From Thinopyrum elongatum (Eukaryota; Streptophyta; Magnoliopsida; Poales; Poaceae): a DNA stretch of 64,000 nucleotides. The notes below the pieces were generated by a model. The model was not told where the DNA came from. It did not search any database and saw only the letters and a program-made list of their open reading frames with translations. This document shows, piece by piece, positions 1 to 13,400 of this stretch. Numbering within the stretch: position 1 is the stretch's first letter; each line of letters opens with the position of its first letter. Both the position numbers and the translations under genes were made by a program. The DNA lies in the NCBI GenBank assembly GCA_011799875.1, contig CM022298.1, positions 723,642,008 through 723,706,007 of the forward strand. Direction: 5' to 3'.

Positions 1-1702
1 TCTCTTCGAAGTATCAGGGTTTCGGACGAAAACTCATCTGTTACAAAGGGATTCATTTTTTTGAACTTATTTGAACTCCAGACTTTTGTTGTTCAAAATG
101 CACCATTCAAAGCCACATCATCAATTTTCAACCCTTTCGACTTCATTTGATATTTTCATGCATTATGATTTTTTAGCTAAATGACCTGTAAATTGAAAAG
201 CACTACAAATGAACTTGAAAAGGTTGAAAGTTGGCATGGTATCATCATTTCACCCACATAGCATGTTCTAAAAAGTTGAGAGGGTTACGGAAAACTGGAT
301 GCACTTCGTGTACAAAATGGACAATCTCTTTCGAAGTATCAGGGTTCGGACGAAAACTCATCTGTTACAAAGGGATTTCATTTTTTTGAACTTATTGAAC
401 TCCAGACTTTTTGTGTGTTCAAATGGACCATTCAAAGCCACATCATCATTTTCACCCTTTCTGACTTCATTTGGTATTTTCATGCATTTACTGATTTTTT
501 GAGCTAAATGACCCTGAAATTGAAAAGCACTACAAATGAACTCTGAAAAGGTTAAAGTTGGCATGGTATCATCATTTCACCCCATAGCATGTTCTAAAAA
601 GTTGAGAGGGTTACGGCAAAACTGGATGCACTTCGTGTACAAAATGGACAATCTCTTTCGAAGTATCAGGGTTGTCGGACGAAAAACTCATCTGTACAAA
701 GGGATTCATTTTTTGAACTTATTGAACTCCAGACTTTTTGTGTTCAAAATGACCATTCAAAGCCACATCATCAATTTTCAACCCTTTCTGACTTCATTTG
801 GTATTTTTCATGCATTTACTGATTTTTTTGAGCTAAATGACCTGAAATTGAAAAGCACTACAAATGAACTCTGAAAAGGTTGAAAGTTGGCATGGTATCA
901 TCATTTCACCCACATAGATTTGCTAAAAAGTTGAGAGGGTTACGGCAAAAAACTGGATGCACTTCGTATACAAAATGGACAATCTCTCGAAGTATCAGGG
1001 TTTCGGACGAAAACTCATCTGTTACAAAGGGATTTCATTTTTTGAACTTATTTGAACCCAGATTTTTGTGTGTTCAAAATGCACCATTCAAAGCCACATC
1101 TCAATTTTAACCCTTTTGACTTCATTTGTATTTTTCATGCATTACTGATTTTTTTATGCTAATGACCCTGAAATTGAAAAGCACGTACAAATGAACTCTG
1201 AAAAGTTGAAAGTTGGCATGGTATCATCATTTCACCCACATAGCATGTCTAAAAAGTTGAGAGGTTACGGCAAAAACTGGATGCACTTCTGTACAAAATG
1301 GACAATCTCTTTCGAGATCAGGTTTTTTCGAGAAAACTCATCGTTACAAAGGGATTTCATTTTTTTGAACTCCAGACTTTTTGTGTGTTCAAAATGACAT
1401 CCTTCAAAGCCACATCATCAATTTTCAACCCTTTCTGACTTCATTTGTATTTTTCATGCATTTACTGATTTTTTGAGCTAAATGACCCTGAAATTGAAAA
1501 GCACTACAAATGAACTTCTGAAAAGGTTGAAAGTTGGCATGGTATCATCATTTCACCCACATAGCATGTCTAAAAAGTTGAGAGGGTTACGGCAAAAAAT
1601 GGATGCACTTGTGTACAAAATGGACAATCTCTTCGAAGTATCAGGGTTTCGGAAGAAAACTCATCTGTTACAAAGGGATTTCATTTTTGGAACTATTGAA
1701 CT
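1..1702 (+). repeat. 337-bp satellite array, noisy block 1
   Basis: About five head-to-tail copies of an AT-rich satellite monomer. The anchor phrase CACATAGCATGTTCTAAAAA recurs about every 320-336 bp, for example near 260 and 596. Copies differ mainly by missing single bases and shortened T or A runs, which suggests uncorrected sequence rather than old divergence. No protein coding is visible: reading frames here are stretches of monomer that break at each indel. The block ends at a 25-N gap. Confidence 0.95.
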
Positions 1703-1727
1703 NNNNNNNNNNNNNNNNNNNNNNNNN
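1703..1727. other. Assembly gap of exactly 25 N
   Basis: Twenty-five consecutive N lie inside one satellite monomer. The gap separates noisy sequence on the left from clean sequence on the right. The same 25-N length recurs at two other places in the window, so it is a placeholder and not a measured distance. Confidence 0.99.
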
Positions 1728-3300
1728 CCAGACTTTTTGTGTGTTCAAAATGCACCATTCAAAGCCACATCATCAATTTTTAACCCTTTCTGACTTTATT
1801 TGGTATTTCTCATGCATTTACTGATTTTTTGAGCTAAATGACCCTGAAATTGAAAAGCACTACAAATGAACTCTGAAAAGGTTGAAAGTTGGCATGGTAT
1901 TATCATTTCACCCACATAGCATGTTATAAAAAGTCGAGAGGATTACGACAAAAACTGGATGCACTTCGTGTACAAAATGGACAATCTCTTTCGAAGTATC
2001 AGGGTTTCGGATGAAAACTCATCTGTTACAAAGGGATTTCATTTTTTTGAACTTATTTGAACCCCAGACTTTTTGTGTGTTCAAAATGCACCATTCAAAG
2101 CCACATCATCAATTTTCAACCCTTTCCGACTTCATTTGATATTTTTCATGCATTTACTGATTTTTTAAGCTAAATGACCCTGAAATTGAAAAGCACTACA
2201 AATTAACTCTGAAAAGCTTGAAAGTTGGCATGGTATCATCATTTCACCCACATAGCATGTTCTAAAAAGTTGAGAGGGTTACGGCAAAAGCTGGATGCAC
2301 TTAGTGTACAAAATGGAAAATCTCTTTCGAAGTATCAGGGTTTCGGAAGAAAACTCATCAGTTACAAAGGGATTTCATTTTTTTGAACTTATTTGAACTC
2401 CAGACTTTTTGTGTGTTCAAAATGCATCATTCAAAGCCACATCATCAATTTTCATCATTTTCTGACTTAATTTGGTATTTTTCATGCATTTACTGATTTT
2501 TTTAGCTAAATGACCCTGAAAATGAAAAGCGCTACAAATGAACTCTGAAAAGGTTGAAAGTTGGCATGGTATCATCATTTCATCCACATAGCATGTTCTA
2601 AAAAGTTGAGAGGGTTACGGCAAAAACTGGATGCACTTCTTGTACAAAATGGACAATCTCTTTCGAAGTATCAAGGTTTCGGACGAAAACTCATCTGTTA
2701 CAAAGGGATTTCATTTTTATGAACTTATTTGAAGTCCAGACTTTTTGTGTGTTCAAAATGCTCCATTCAAAGCCACATCTTCAATTTTCAACACTTTCTG
2801 ACTTCATTTGGTATTTTGCATGCATTTACTGATTTTTTTGAGCTAATTGACCCTGAAATTGAAAAGCACTACAAATGAACTCTGAAAAGGTTAAAATTTG
2901 GCATGGTATCATCATTTCACCCACATAGCATGTTCTAAAAAGTTGAGAGGGTTACGGCAAAAACTGTATGCACTTCATGTACAAAATGGACAATCTCTTT
3001 CGAAGTATCAGGGTTTCGGACGAAAACTCATCTGTTACAAAGGGATTTCAATTTTTTGAACTTATTTGAACTACAGACTTTTTGTATGTTCAAATTGCAC
3101 CATTCAAAGCCACATCATCAATTTTCAACCCTTTCTGACTTCATTTGGTATTTTGCATGCATTTACTGATTTTTTTTGAGCTAAATGACCTTGAAATTGA
3201 AAAGCACTACAAATGAACTCTGAAAAGGTTGAAAGTTGGCATGGTAACATCATTTCACCCACATAGCATGTTCTAAAAAGTTGAGAGGGTTACGGCAAAA
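1728..3300 (+). repeat. 337-bp satellite array, clean block
   Basis: About 4.7 well-preserved monomers in the same orientation as block 1. One monomer carries the diagnostic variant GTCGAGAGGATTACGACAAA near 1,935. The part up to about 3,100 is nearly identical, with no indels seen, to 31,735-33,107 at a constant offset of 30,007 bp. The array stops abruptly at 3,300, within the GGTTACGGCAAAA segment of the monomer, where chromovirus LTR sequence begins. Confidence 0.95.
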
Positions 3301-3390
3301 GTTGTTGTTGTGATATCTTCCGTGAGTCCTTAGGCTTGATCGTGTGCATTTGCGTGTTGATTAGAGCGCATCGGCCGGGGGCGTCCACCA
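3301..3390 (+). mobile_element. Truncated 3' end of a chromovirus LTR
   Basis: About 90 bp matching the terminal part of the LTRs that end near 30,555 and 54,768. Shared words include GATATCTTCC, GTGAGTCC and TTGATCGTGTGCATTTGCGTG. It ends in CA just before a primer-binding site. The rest of this LTR is missing; satellite abuts it directly at 3,300. The join could be an old deletion or an assembly join. Confidence 0.8.
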
Positions 3391-3393
3391 AGT

Positions 3394-3405
3394 TGGTATC
3401 AGAGC
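3394..3405 (+). other. Primer-binding site, initiator tRNA-Met type
   Basis: The sequence TGGTATCAGAGC lies three bases after the LTR end. It is the classic complement of the plant initiator tRNA-Met 3' end, used to prime minus-strand DNA synthesis in many plant LTR retrotransposons. This copy is the best-preserved PBS in the window. Confidence 0.85.
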
Positions 3406-4465
3406 CGACCTGAATGTAGGAACCCCCCTTTCCAACTCTTGGCCGAAGTTTTGAGTCTAGAAACGAAAAACATTTTACTAACCTGCTGTGTGGCTTACGG
3501 GCCCACGTCGCAATGTGGGTTGGTATATGAGATCTTTTATTCCTCAGCTTTACTCTGGGACTCTGACTCTCTTCCTTAGGAGTTAACTAAAGTTTACTAA
3601 CGCCGAACTTAGGATCTCGTAATTCTCGTTCCACCCGGAGAGCTGGATATATGTGCGATTTCCATGCATTGATCTGCATTGTTTGATAAATCCTTTCATT
3701 TCCATGTTCTTGGTTGAACCTTTCTCTCCGAGATCGGTTATACTTCCTCCTTGTATTTGACAATCAGAGTTTCCTCTGTTTCAGGAGGGATCGTTTTGGT
3801 CACCACACCCTGCGACGCCAGCTACAGCTGGTTCGAGCAGGGGATACATCCCAGAGTACTTCTTGATCCACTGGGGCAGATGTCAATCCGTTACAATACC
3901 CCAGAGTACTATCTCCTCCAGATACCGCAAAGACTTGTGATCTATGTGAGCATCCCGTGAAGGATTAGGGATGTGTCCTCCTAATGCAAGAGCGTTAAAG
4001 TGGATTGTTATGGCTCTCGTCAGTTGCGCCCACATGAGAGATTATCCAGTCATGATCTCGAACTAGATGCTGTGATCTATTCACTGCAAGTTGTGGGACA
4101 GTCCTCCTCGGTAATCGTTGCGAGATCTACACGATCATAAAAGTTTGAAGTATTGTTCACTCAGCCATCTCTGAATCCCTGTCAAGACAAAGATGGATGG
4201 AGACCATTGCGGACTATGAATTGGATATTTCTTATACCCCTGGCAGGGCTGAACGTTAATGGCGATGCATTGAGCCGTAAATCTTCTGCTCTGAACTGAG
4301 GTTCAGCTACCCAACCACTTATGTTCATGAAGAGCTTCGAAAGCTAAATCTCGAGACTAGAAACTTCCCCAAGGATACCTAAACGAACATTGGTGTTGAA
4401 CCAGACCTGAAGAAAGCTGTTAAGAATGCGCAAGCTAAACGAGACTGAAAGATCTGATGAAGAAA
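3406..4465 (+). pseudogene. Internally deleted chromovirus gag-pol remnant
   Basis: Leader sequence (about 3,406-3,780) resembles that after 54,785 and 30,571. It is followed by a short N-terminal gag piece (3,781-3,930). The sequence then jumps to the C-terminal part of reverse transcriptase and RNase H: residues QLRPHE near 4,021, DLELDAVIY near 4,055, and ETIADYELDISYTPGRA at about 4,198-4,250. A pre-integrase fragment (VEPDLKKAVKNAQA) follows near 4,397-4,440. Compared with the fuller element at 50,865-61,039, the rest of gag, all of protease and most of RT are missing, roughly 2.5-3 kb. Stops and frameshifts occur throughout. The right end joins satellite at about 4,465 with only a few bases of shared sequence (GACCT) and no 3' LTR. 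It is non-functional. Whether the deletion is real or a collapsed assembly cannot be decided here. Confidence 0.75.
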
Positions 4466-7400
4466 GACCTTGAAATTGAAGCACTACAAATGAACTCTGA
4501 AAAGCTTGATGAAAGTTGGCATGGTATCATCATTTCACCCACATAGCATGTCGCTAAAAAGTTGAGAGGGGTTACGGGCAAAAGCTGGATGCACTTGTAC
4601 AAAATGGACAATCTCTTTCGAAGTAATAGGGTTTCGGCGAAAAATCATCTGTACAAAGGGATTCATTTTTTTTGAACTATTTGAACTCCAGACTTTTTGT
4701 GTGTCAAAATACATCATTCAAAGCACATCATCAATTTTCAACCTTTCGACTTCATTGGTAGTTTCATGCATTTACTGATGTTTTTGAGCTAAATGACCTT
4801 GAAATTGAAAAGCGCTACAAATGAACTCTGAAAAGGTTGAAAGTTGGCATGGTATCATCATTTCACCCACATAGCAATGTTCTAAAAAGTTGAGAGGGTT
4901 ACGGCAAAAACTGGATGCACTTCGTGTACAAAATGGGACAATCTCTTTCAAGAGTATCAGGGTTTCGGACGAAAACTCATCTGCTACAAAGGGATTTCAA
5001 TTTTTTGAACTATTTGAACTCCAGACTTTTGGTGTTCAAATGCACCATTCAAAGCCACATCATCAATTTTCAACCCTTTCTGACTTCATTTGGTATTTGT
5101 TCATCATTTACTGATTTTTTGAGCTAATCGACCCTGAAATTGAAAAGCACTACAAATGAACTTTGAAAAGTAGAAAGTTGGCATGGTATCATCATTTCAC
5201 CCACATAGCATGCTAAAAATTGAGAGGGTTACGGAAAAGTGATGCACTTCGTATACAAAATGGAATCTCTTTCGAAGATCAGGGTTTCGGACCGAAACTC
5301 ATCTGTTACAAAGGGATTTCATTTTGAACTTATTTGAACTCCAGACTTTTTGTGTGTTCAAAATGCACCATTCAAAGCCACATAATCAATTTTCAACCTT
5401 CCGACTTTCATTGATATTTTCATGCATTTACTGATTTTTAAGCTAAATGACCCTGAAATGAAAAGGACTACAAATGAACTCTGAAAAGGTTGTAGTTGGC
5501 ATGGTATCATCATTTCACCCATAGCAGTTCTAAAAGTTGAGCGGGGGTTACGGCAAAACTGGATGCATCTTGTACAAAATGGACAACTCTTTCGAAGATT
5601 CAGGGTTTCGGACGAAAACTCATCTGTTACAAAGGGATTTCATTTTTTGAAACTTATTTGAACTCAAGACTTTTTGTGTTCAAAATGCACCATTCAAAGC
5701 CACATCATCAATTTTCAACCCTTTCTGAACTTCATTGGTATTTTTCATGCATTTACTGATTTTTTGAGCCTAAATGACCCTAAATTGAAAAGCCATTTAA
5801 AAATGAACTCTGGAAAGGTTAAGTGGCATGGTATCATCATTTCACCCACATAGCATGTTCTAAAAGGTTGAGAGGTTACGGCAAAAATGGATGCACTTCG
5901 TGTACAAAATGGACAATCTCTTTCGAAGTATCAGGGTTTCGGACGAAAAACTCATTTGTTACAAAGGGATTTATTTTTTTGAACTATTTGAACTCAGACT
6001 TTTGGTGTTCAAATGCACCATTCAAAGCCACTCATCATTTTTCAACCCTTTATGATCATTTGGTATTTTCATGCATTTACGATTTTTTGAGCTAAATGAC
6101 CACTGAAATGAAAAGCGCTACAAATGAAACTCTGAAAGGGTGAAAGTTGGCCATGGTATCATATTCACCCACATAGCATGTTCTAAAAAGTTGAGAGGGT
6201 TAAGGCAAAAACTGGATGGCCTGCATGACAAAAATGGACAATCTCTTTCGAAGTATCAGGTTTCGGACGAAAACTCATCTGTTAAAAGGGATTTCATTTT
6301 TTTGAACTTATTGAACTCCAGACTTTTTGTGTGTTCAAAAATGCCACCATTCAAAGCCACATCATCAATTTTTAAACCCTTTCTGACTTATTTGGTATTT
6401 TCATGCATTAATGATTTTTGGCTAAATGACCCTGAATTGAAAGCACTACAAATGAACTCTGAAAAGGTGAAAGTTGGCCATGGTATCATCATTTCACCCA
6501 CATAGCATGTTAAAAAAGTGAGAGGGGTTACGGCAAAAACTGGATGCACTTCGTGTACAAAATGGACAATCTCTTTCGAAGTATCAGGGTTCGTGACGAA
6601 AACTCATCTGTTACAAAGGGATTTCATTTTTTGAAATTATTGAACCCCAGCTTTTGTGTGTTCAAAAATGCACCATTCAAAGCCACACATCATCATTTTC
6701 AAACCTTTCCGTCATTGTATTTTTCATGCATTTACTGATTTTTAGCTAAATGACCCTTGAATGAATGAAAAGCACTACAAATGAAATCTGAAAAGTTGAA
6801 AGTTGGCATGGTATCATCATTTCACCCACATAGCATGTGTCTAAAAAGTTGAGAGGGTTACGGCAAAAAGCTGAGATGCACTTAGTGTACAAAATGGAAA
6901 ATCTCTTTCGAAGTAATCAGGGTTCGGACGAAAACTCATCGTTACAAAGGGATTTCATTTTTTTGAACTTATTTGAACTCCAGACTTTTGTGTGTTCAAA
7001 ATGCACATTCAAAGCCACATCATCAATTTTACCCTTTCTGACTTATTTGTATTTTCAGCATTTACTGATTTTTTTTTGCTAAAGACCCTGAAAATGAAAA
7101 AGCGCCTACAAATGAACTCTGAAAAAGGTTGAAAGTTGGCATGGTATCATCATTTCACCCACTAGCATGTTCTAAAAAGTTGAGAGGGTTACGGCAAAAA
7201 CGGATGCACTTCGTGTACAAAATGGACAATCTCTTTCGAAGTATCAAGGTTTCGGACGAAAAACTCACTGCTTACAAAGGATTTCATTTTTTTGAACTTA
7301 TTTGAATCCAGACTTTTTGTGTGTTCAAATGGCCATTCAAAGCCACATCATCAATTTTCAACACTTTCGACTTTCATTTGTATTTTCATGCATTTACTGA

Positions 7401-10400
7401 TTTTTTGAGCTAAATGACCCTGAAATTAAAAAGCACTTCAAATGAACTCTGAAAAGTTGAAAGTTGGCATGGTATCATCATTTCACCAAATAGCATGTTC
7501 TAAAAAGTGAGAGGGTTACGGCAAAAGCTGGATGGCACTTCAGTGTACAAAATGACAATCTCTTTCGAAGTATCAGGGTTTCGGACGAAAAACTCATCTG
7601 TTACAAAGGGATTTCCATTTTTTGAACTTATTTGACTCCAGACTTTTGTGTGTTCAAAATGCACCATTCAAAGCCACATCATCAATTTTCAACCCTTTCC
7701 GACTTCATTTTATTTTCATGCATTTATGATTTTTTAGCTAATGACCCTGAAATTGGAAAAAGCACTACAAATGAACTCTGAAAAGGTTGAAAGTTGGCAT
7801 GGTGATCATCATTTCACCCACATAGCATGTCTAAAAGTTGAGAGGGTTACGGCAAAAACTGGATGCATTCTGATACAAAATGGACAATCTCTTCGAAGTA
7901 TAGGGTTCGGACGAAAACTCATCTGACCAAAAGGATTTCATTTTTTGAACTTATTTGAACTCCAGACTTTTTTGTGTTCAAAATGCACCATAAAGCCACA
8001 TCATCAATTTTAACCCTTTCTGACTTCATTTGGTATTTTCATGCATTTACTGATTTTTTAGCTAAATGACCCTGAAATTGAAAAGAACTACAATGAACTC
8101 TGAAAAGTTGAAAGTTGGCATGGATCATCATTCACCCACATAGCATGTTCTAAAAAGTTGAAGAGGGTTACGGCAAAAACTGGATGCACTTCAGGTACAA
8201 AATGGACAATCTCTTTCGAAGTATCAGGTTCCGACGAAAACTCATCTGTTACAAAGGGATTTCATTTTTTGAACTATTTGAACTCCAGATTTTGTGTGTT
8301 CAAATGCACCACTTCAAAGCCACATCATCAATTTTAACCCTTTCTGACTTCATTGGTATTCATGCATTTACGATTTTTGAGCTAAATGACCCTGAAATTG
8401 AAAAGCACTCCAAATGAACTCTGAAAAGGTTGAAAGTTGGCATGGTATAATCATTTCACCCACATAGCATGTTACTAAAAAGTCGAGAGGTTACGGAAAA
8501 AAAACTGTTGCACTGTACAAAATGGACAATCTCTTCGAAGTATCGGGTTTCGAGACGAAAACTCATCTTTACAAAGGGATTCATTTTTTGAACTTATTTG
8601 AACTCAGACTTTTGTGGTTCAAATGCACCATTCAAAGCCACATCATCAATTTTCAAACTTTCTGACTTCATTTGGTATTCATGCATTTACTGAATTTTTA
8701 GCTAAAAAGACCCTGAAATTGAAAAGCACTACAAATGAACTCTGAAAGGTGAAAGTTGGCATGGTATCATCATTTCACCCACATAGCATGTTTAAAAAGT
8801 TGAGAGGGTACGGCAAAATGGATGCATTCATGTACAAAATGGACAATCTCTTTCGAAGTATCAGGGTTTCGGAAGAAAAACTCATCGTTACAAAGGGATT
8901 TCATTTTTTTGAACTTATTTGAACTCCAGACTTTTTGTGTGTTCAAAATGCCCATTCAAAGCCCAATCATCAATTTTCAACCCTTCTGACTTATTTGGTA
9001 TTTTCATGCATTTACTGATTTTTTTAGCTAAAGACCCTGAAAATGAAAAGCGACTACAAATGAACTCTGAAAAGGTTGAAAGTTGGCATGGTATCATCAT
9101 TTCCCCAACATAGCATGTCTAAAAAGTGAGAGGGTTACGGCAAAAATGGATGATGCACTTCGTGTACAAAATGGAAATCTCTTTCGAAGTATCAGGGTTT
9201 CGGAGAAAAACTCATCGTTACAAAGGGATTTCATTTTTTTGAACTTATTTGAAACCCAGACTTTTTTGTGTTCAAAATGCTCCATTCAAAGCCACATCAT
9301 CAATTTCAACACTTTCTGCTTCATTGGTATTTTCATGCATTTACTGATTTTTTTGAGCTAAATGACCCTGAAATTGAAAAGCACTACAAATGAACTCTGA
9401 AAGGTTGAAAGTGGCATGGTATCATCATTTCACCATATAGCATGTTATAAAAGTCGAGAGGGTTAGAGACAAAAACTGGTGCATTGTACAAAATGGACAA
9501 TCCTTTCGAAGAGTATCAGGGTTCGGACGAAAACTCAATTGTTACAAAGGGATTTCATTTTTTTGAACTTATTTGAACCCAGACTTTTTGTGTGTTCAAA
9601 ATGCACCATTCAAGCCACATCACAATTTTCAACCTTTCCGACTTCATTTGATATTTTTCATGCATTTACTGATTTTTTTAAGCTAAATGACCCTGAAATT
9701 GAAAAGCACTACAAATAACTCTGAAAAGGTTAAAATTGGCATGGTATCATCATTCACCCACATAGCATGTTTAAAAAGTGAGAGGGTACGGCAAAAGTTG
9801 GGATGCACTTAGTCTGTACAAATGGACATCTCTTTCGAAATAGTATCAGGGTTTCGGAGAAAACTCATCTGTTACAAAGGGATTTCATTTTTTGAAACTT
9901 ATTGAACTCCGACTTTTTGTGTGTTCAAAATGCACCATTCAAAGCCAATCATCAATTTTCACCTTTCGACTTCTATTGTATTTTTCATGCATTTACTGAT
10001 TTTTTAGCTAAATGACCCTGAAAAATGAAAAGCACTACAAATGAACTCTGAAAAGGTTGAAAGTTGGCATGGTATCATCATTTCACCACATAGCATGTTC
10101 TAAAAAGTTGAGAGGGTTACGGCAAAAACTGGATGCATTCATGTACAAAATGGACAATCTCTTTCGAAGTATAAGGTTTCGGGACGAAAACTCATCGTTA
10201 CAAAGGATTTCATTTTTGAACTTATTTGAACTCCAGACTTTTTGTGTGTTCAAATGCACCATTCAAAGTCCACATCATCAATTTTCAACCCTTTCTGACT
10301 CATTGGTATTTTCATGCATTTACTGATTTTTTGAGCAAATGACCCTGGAAATTGAAAGCACTACAAATGAACTCTGAAAAGGTTGAAAGTTGGCATGGTA

Positions 10401-13400
10401 TCATCATTTCACCCAATAGCATGTTCTAAAAGTGAGAGGGTTACGGCAAAACTGGATGCCATTCGTACAAAATGGACAATCTCTTTCGAAGTATCAGGGT
10501 TCGAGACGAAAACTCATCTGTTAAACAAGGGATTTCAATTTTTTGAATTATTTGAACTCCAGACTTTTTGTTGTTCAAAATGCACCATCAAAGCCACATC
10601 ATCAATTTTCAACCCTTTCTGCATTCATTTGGGTATTTTCATGATTTACTGATTTTTTGAGCTAAATGACCCTGAAATTGAAAAGCACTACAAATGAACT
10701 CTGAAAAGGTTGAAAGTTGGCATGGTATACATTCATTCACCACATAGCATGTTCTAAAAGTGAGAGGGTTACGGCAAAAACGGATGCCATTCATGTACAA
10801 AATGGACAATCTCTTTCGAAGTATCAGGGGTTCGGAACGAAAACTCATCGTTACAAAGGGATTCATTTTTTGAAACTTATTTGAACTCCAGACTTTTGTG
10901 TGTTCAAAATGCACCATTCAAAGCCACATCATCAATTTCTAACCCTTTCGACTTCATTTGTATTTTCATGCATTTCTGATTTTTAAGCTAAATGACCCTG
11001 AAATTGAAAAGCACTACAAATGAACTCTGAAAAGTGTGAAAGTTGCATGGTATATCATTTCACCCACATAGCAGTTCTAAAAAGTTGAGAGGGTTACGGC
11101 AAAAACTGGATGCACTTGTGTTACAAATGGACAATCTCTTTCGAAGTATCAGGGTTCGGACGAAAACTAATCTTTACAAAGGGATTCTTTTTTGAACTAT
11201 TTGAAACCCAGACTTTTTGTGTGTTCAAAATGCACCATTCAAAGCCACATCATCAATTTTCAACCTTTCGACTTAATTTGTGATATTTTCATGCATTTAC
11301 TGATTTTTTTAGCTAAATGACCCTGAAAATTGAAAAGCACTACAAATGAACTCTGAAAAGTTGAAAGTTGGCATGGTATCATCATTTCAACCACATAGCA
11401 TGTTCTAAAAAGTTGAGAGGGTTACGGCAAAAAGTGGATGCACTAGTGTACAAAATGGACAATCTCTTCGAAGTATCAGGGTTCGGAGAAAAACTCATCT
11501 GTTACAAGGGATGTCATTTTTTTGAACTTATTTGAACTCCAGACTTTTGGTGTTCCAAAATGCATCATTCAAAGCCACATCATCAATTTCAACATTTCTG
11601 ACTTCAATTGGTATTTTTCATGCATTTACTGATTTTTTTGAGCTAAATGACCCTGAAATTGAAAAGCACTACAAATGAACTCTGAAAAGGTTAAAATGGC
11701 ATTGGTATCATCATTTCACCCACATAGCATGTTCTAAAAAGTGAGAGGGTTACGGCAAAAACTGGATGCACTCTTGTAACAAAATGGACCATCTCTTTCG
11801 AAGTATCAAGGTTCGGACGAAAACTCATCTGTTACAAAGGGATTTCATTTTTTGAACTTATTGAATCCAGACTTTTTGTGTGTTCAAAATGCACCATTCA
11901 AAGCCACATCATCAATTTTTCACCTTTTGACTTATTGTATTTTTCATGCATTTACTGATTTTTTGAGCTAATGACCCTGAAATTAAAAGCACTACAAATG
12001 AACTCTGAAAAGGTTTAAAATTGGCATGGTATCATCATTCACCCACATAGCATGTTCTAAAAGTTGAGAGGGTTACGGCAAAAGCTGGATGCACTTCATG
12101 TACAAAATGGACAATCTCTTCGAAGTATCAGGGTTTCGGACGAAAAACTCATCTGTTACCAAAGGGATTTCATTTTTTTGAACTTATTTGAAATACCGAC
12201 TTTTGGTTGTTCAAAATGCACCATTCAAAGCCACTCATCAATTTTCACCCTTCGACTTCTTTGGTATTTTTCATGCAATTACTGATTTTTTTGAGCTAAA
12301 TGACCCTGAAATTGAAAAAGCACTACAAATGAACTCTGAAAAGCTTGAAAGTTGGCATGGTATCAATTTCACCCACATAGCATGTTCTAAAAAGTTGAGA
12401 GGGTTACGGCAAAAACTGGATGCACTTATGTACAAAATGGACAATCTCTTTCGAAGTATCAGGGTTTCGGACGAAAACTCATCTGTTACAAAAGGGATTT
12501 CAATTTTTGAACTTATTTGAACTCCAGACTTTTTGTGTGTTCAAAATGCCACATTCAAAGCCACATCATCAATTTTCAACCCTTCTGACTTCATTTGGTA
12601 TTTTTCATGCATTTACTGATTTTTTTTGAGCTAAATGACCTTGAAATTGAAAAGCACTACAAATGAACTCTGAAAAGGTTGAAAGTTGGCATGGTATACA
12701 TCATTTCACCCACATAGCATGTTCTAAAAAGTTGAGAGGGTTACGGCAAAAACTGTGATGCACTTCATGTACAAAATGGACCAATCTCTTTCGAAGTACA
12801 GGGTTCGGAACGAAAACTCATCTGTACAAAGGGATTTAATTTTTTGAAATTATTTGAACTCCAGACTTTTTGTGTGTTCAAAATGCACCATTCAAAGCCA
12901 CATCATCAATTTTAAACCCTTTCTGACTTTATTTGGTATTTTTCATGCATTTACTGATTTTTGAGCTAAAGACCCTGAAATTGAAAAGCACTACAAATGA
13001 ACTCTGAAAAGTGAAAGTTGGCATGGTATTCTCATTTCACCCACATAGCATGTTTAAAAAGTTGAGAGGGTTACGGAAAAACTGGATGCACTTGTTACAA
13101 AATGGACAATCTCTTTCGAAGTATCAGGGTTTCGGAGAAACTCATCTGTTACAAAGGGATTTCGATTTTTTTGAAACTTATTGAACCCCAGACTTTTGTG
13201 TGTTCAAAATGCACCATTCAAAGCCACATCATCAATTTCAACCCTTCGACTTCTTTGATATTTTTCATGCATTTACTGATTTTTTAAGCTAAATGACCCT
13301 TGAAATTAAAAAGCACTACAAATGTAACTCTGAAAAGCTGAAAGTTGGCATGGTATCATCATTGTCACCACATAGCATGTTTCTAAAAAGTTGAGAGGGT

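Noticed and set aside
8482..9450. A strict three-unit higher-order repeat from the GTCGAGAG variants
   Set aside because: Two variants are about three units apart here, but the others (1,935 and 31,939) do not fit a fixed multiple, and this block is too noisy to rely on.
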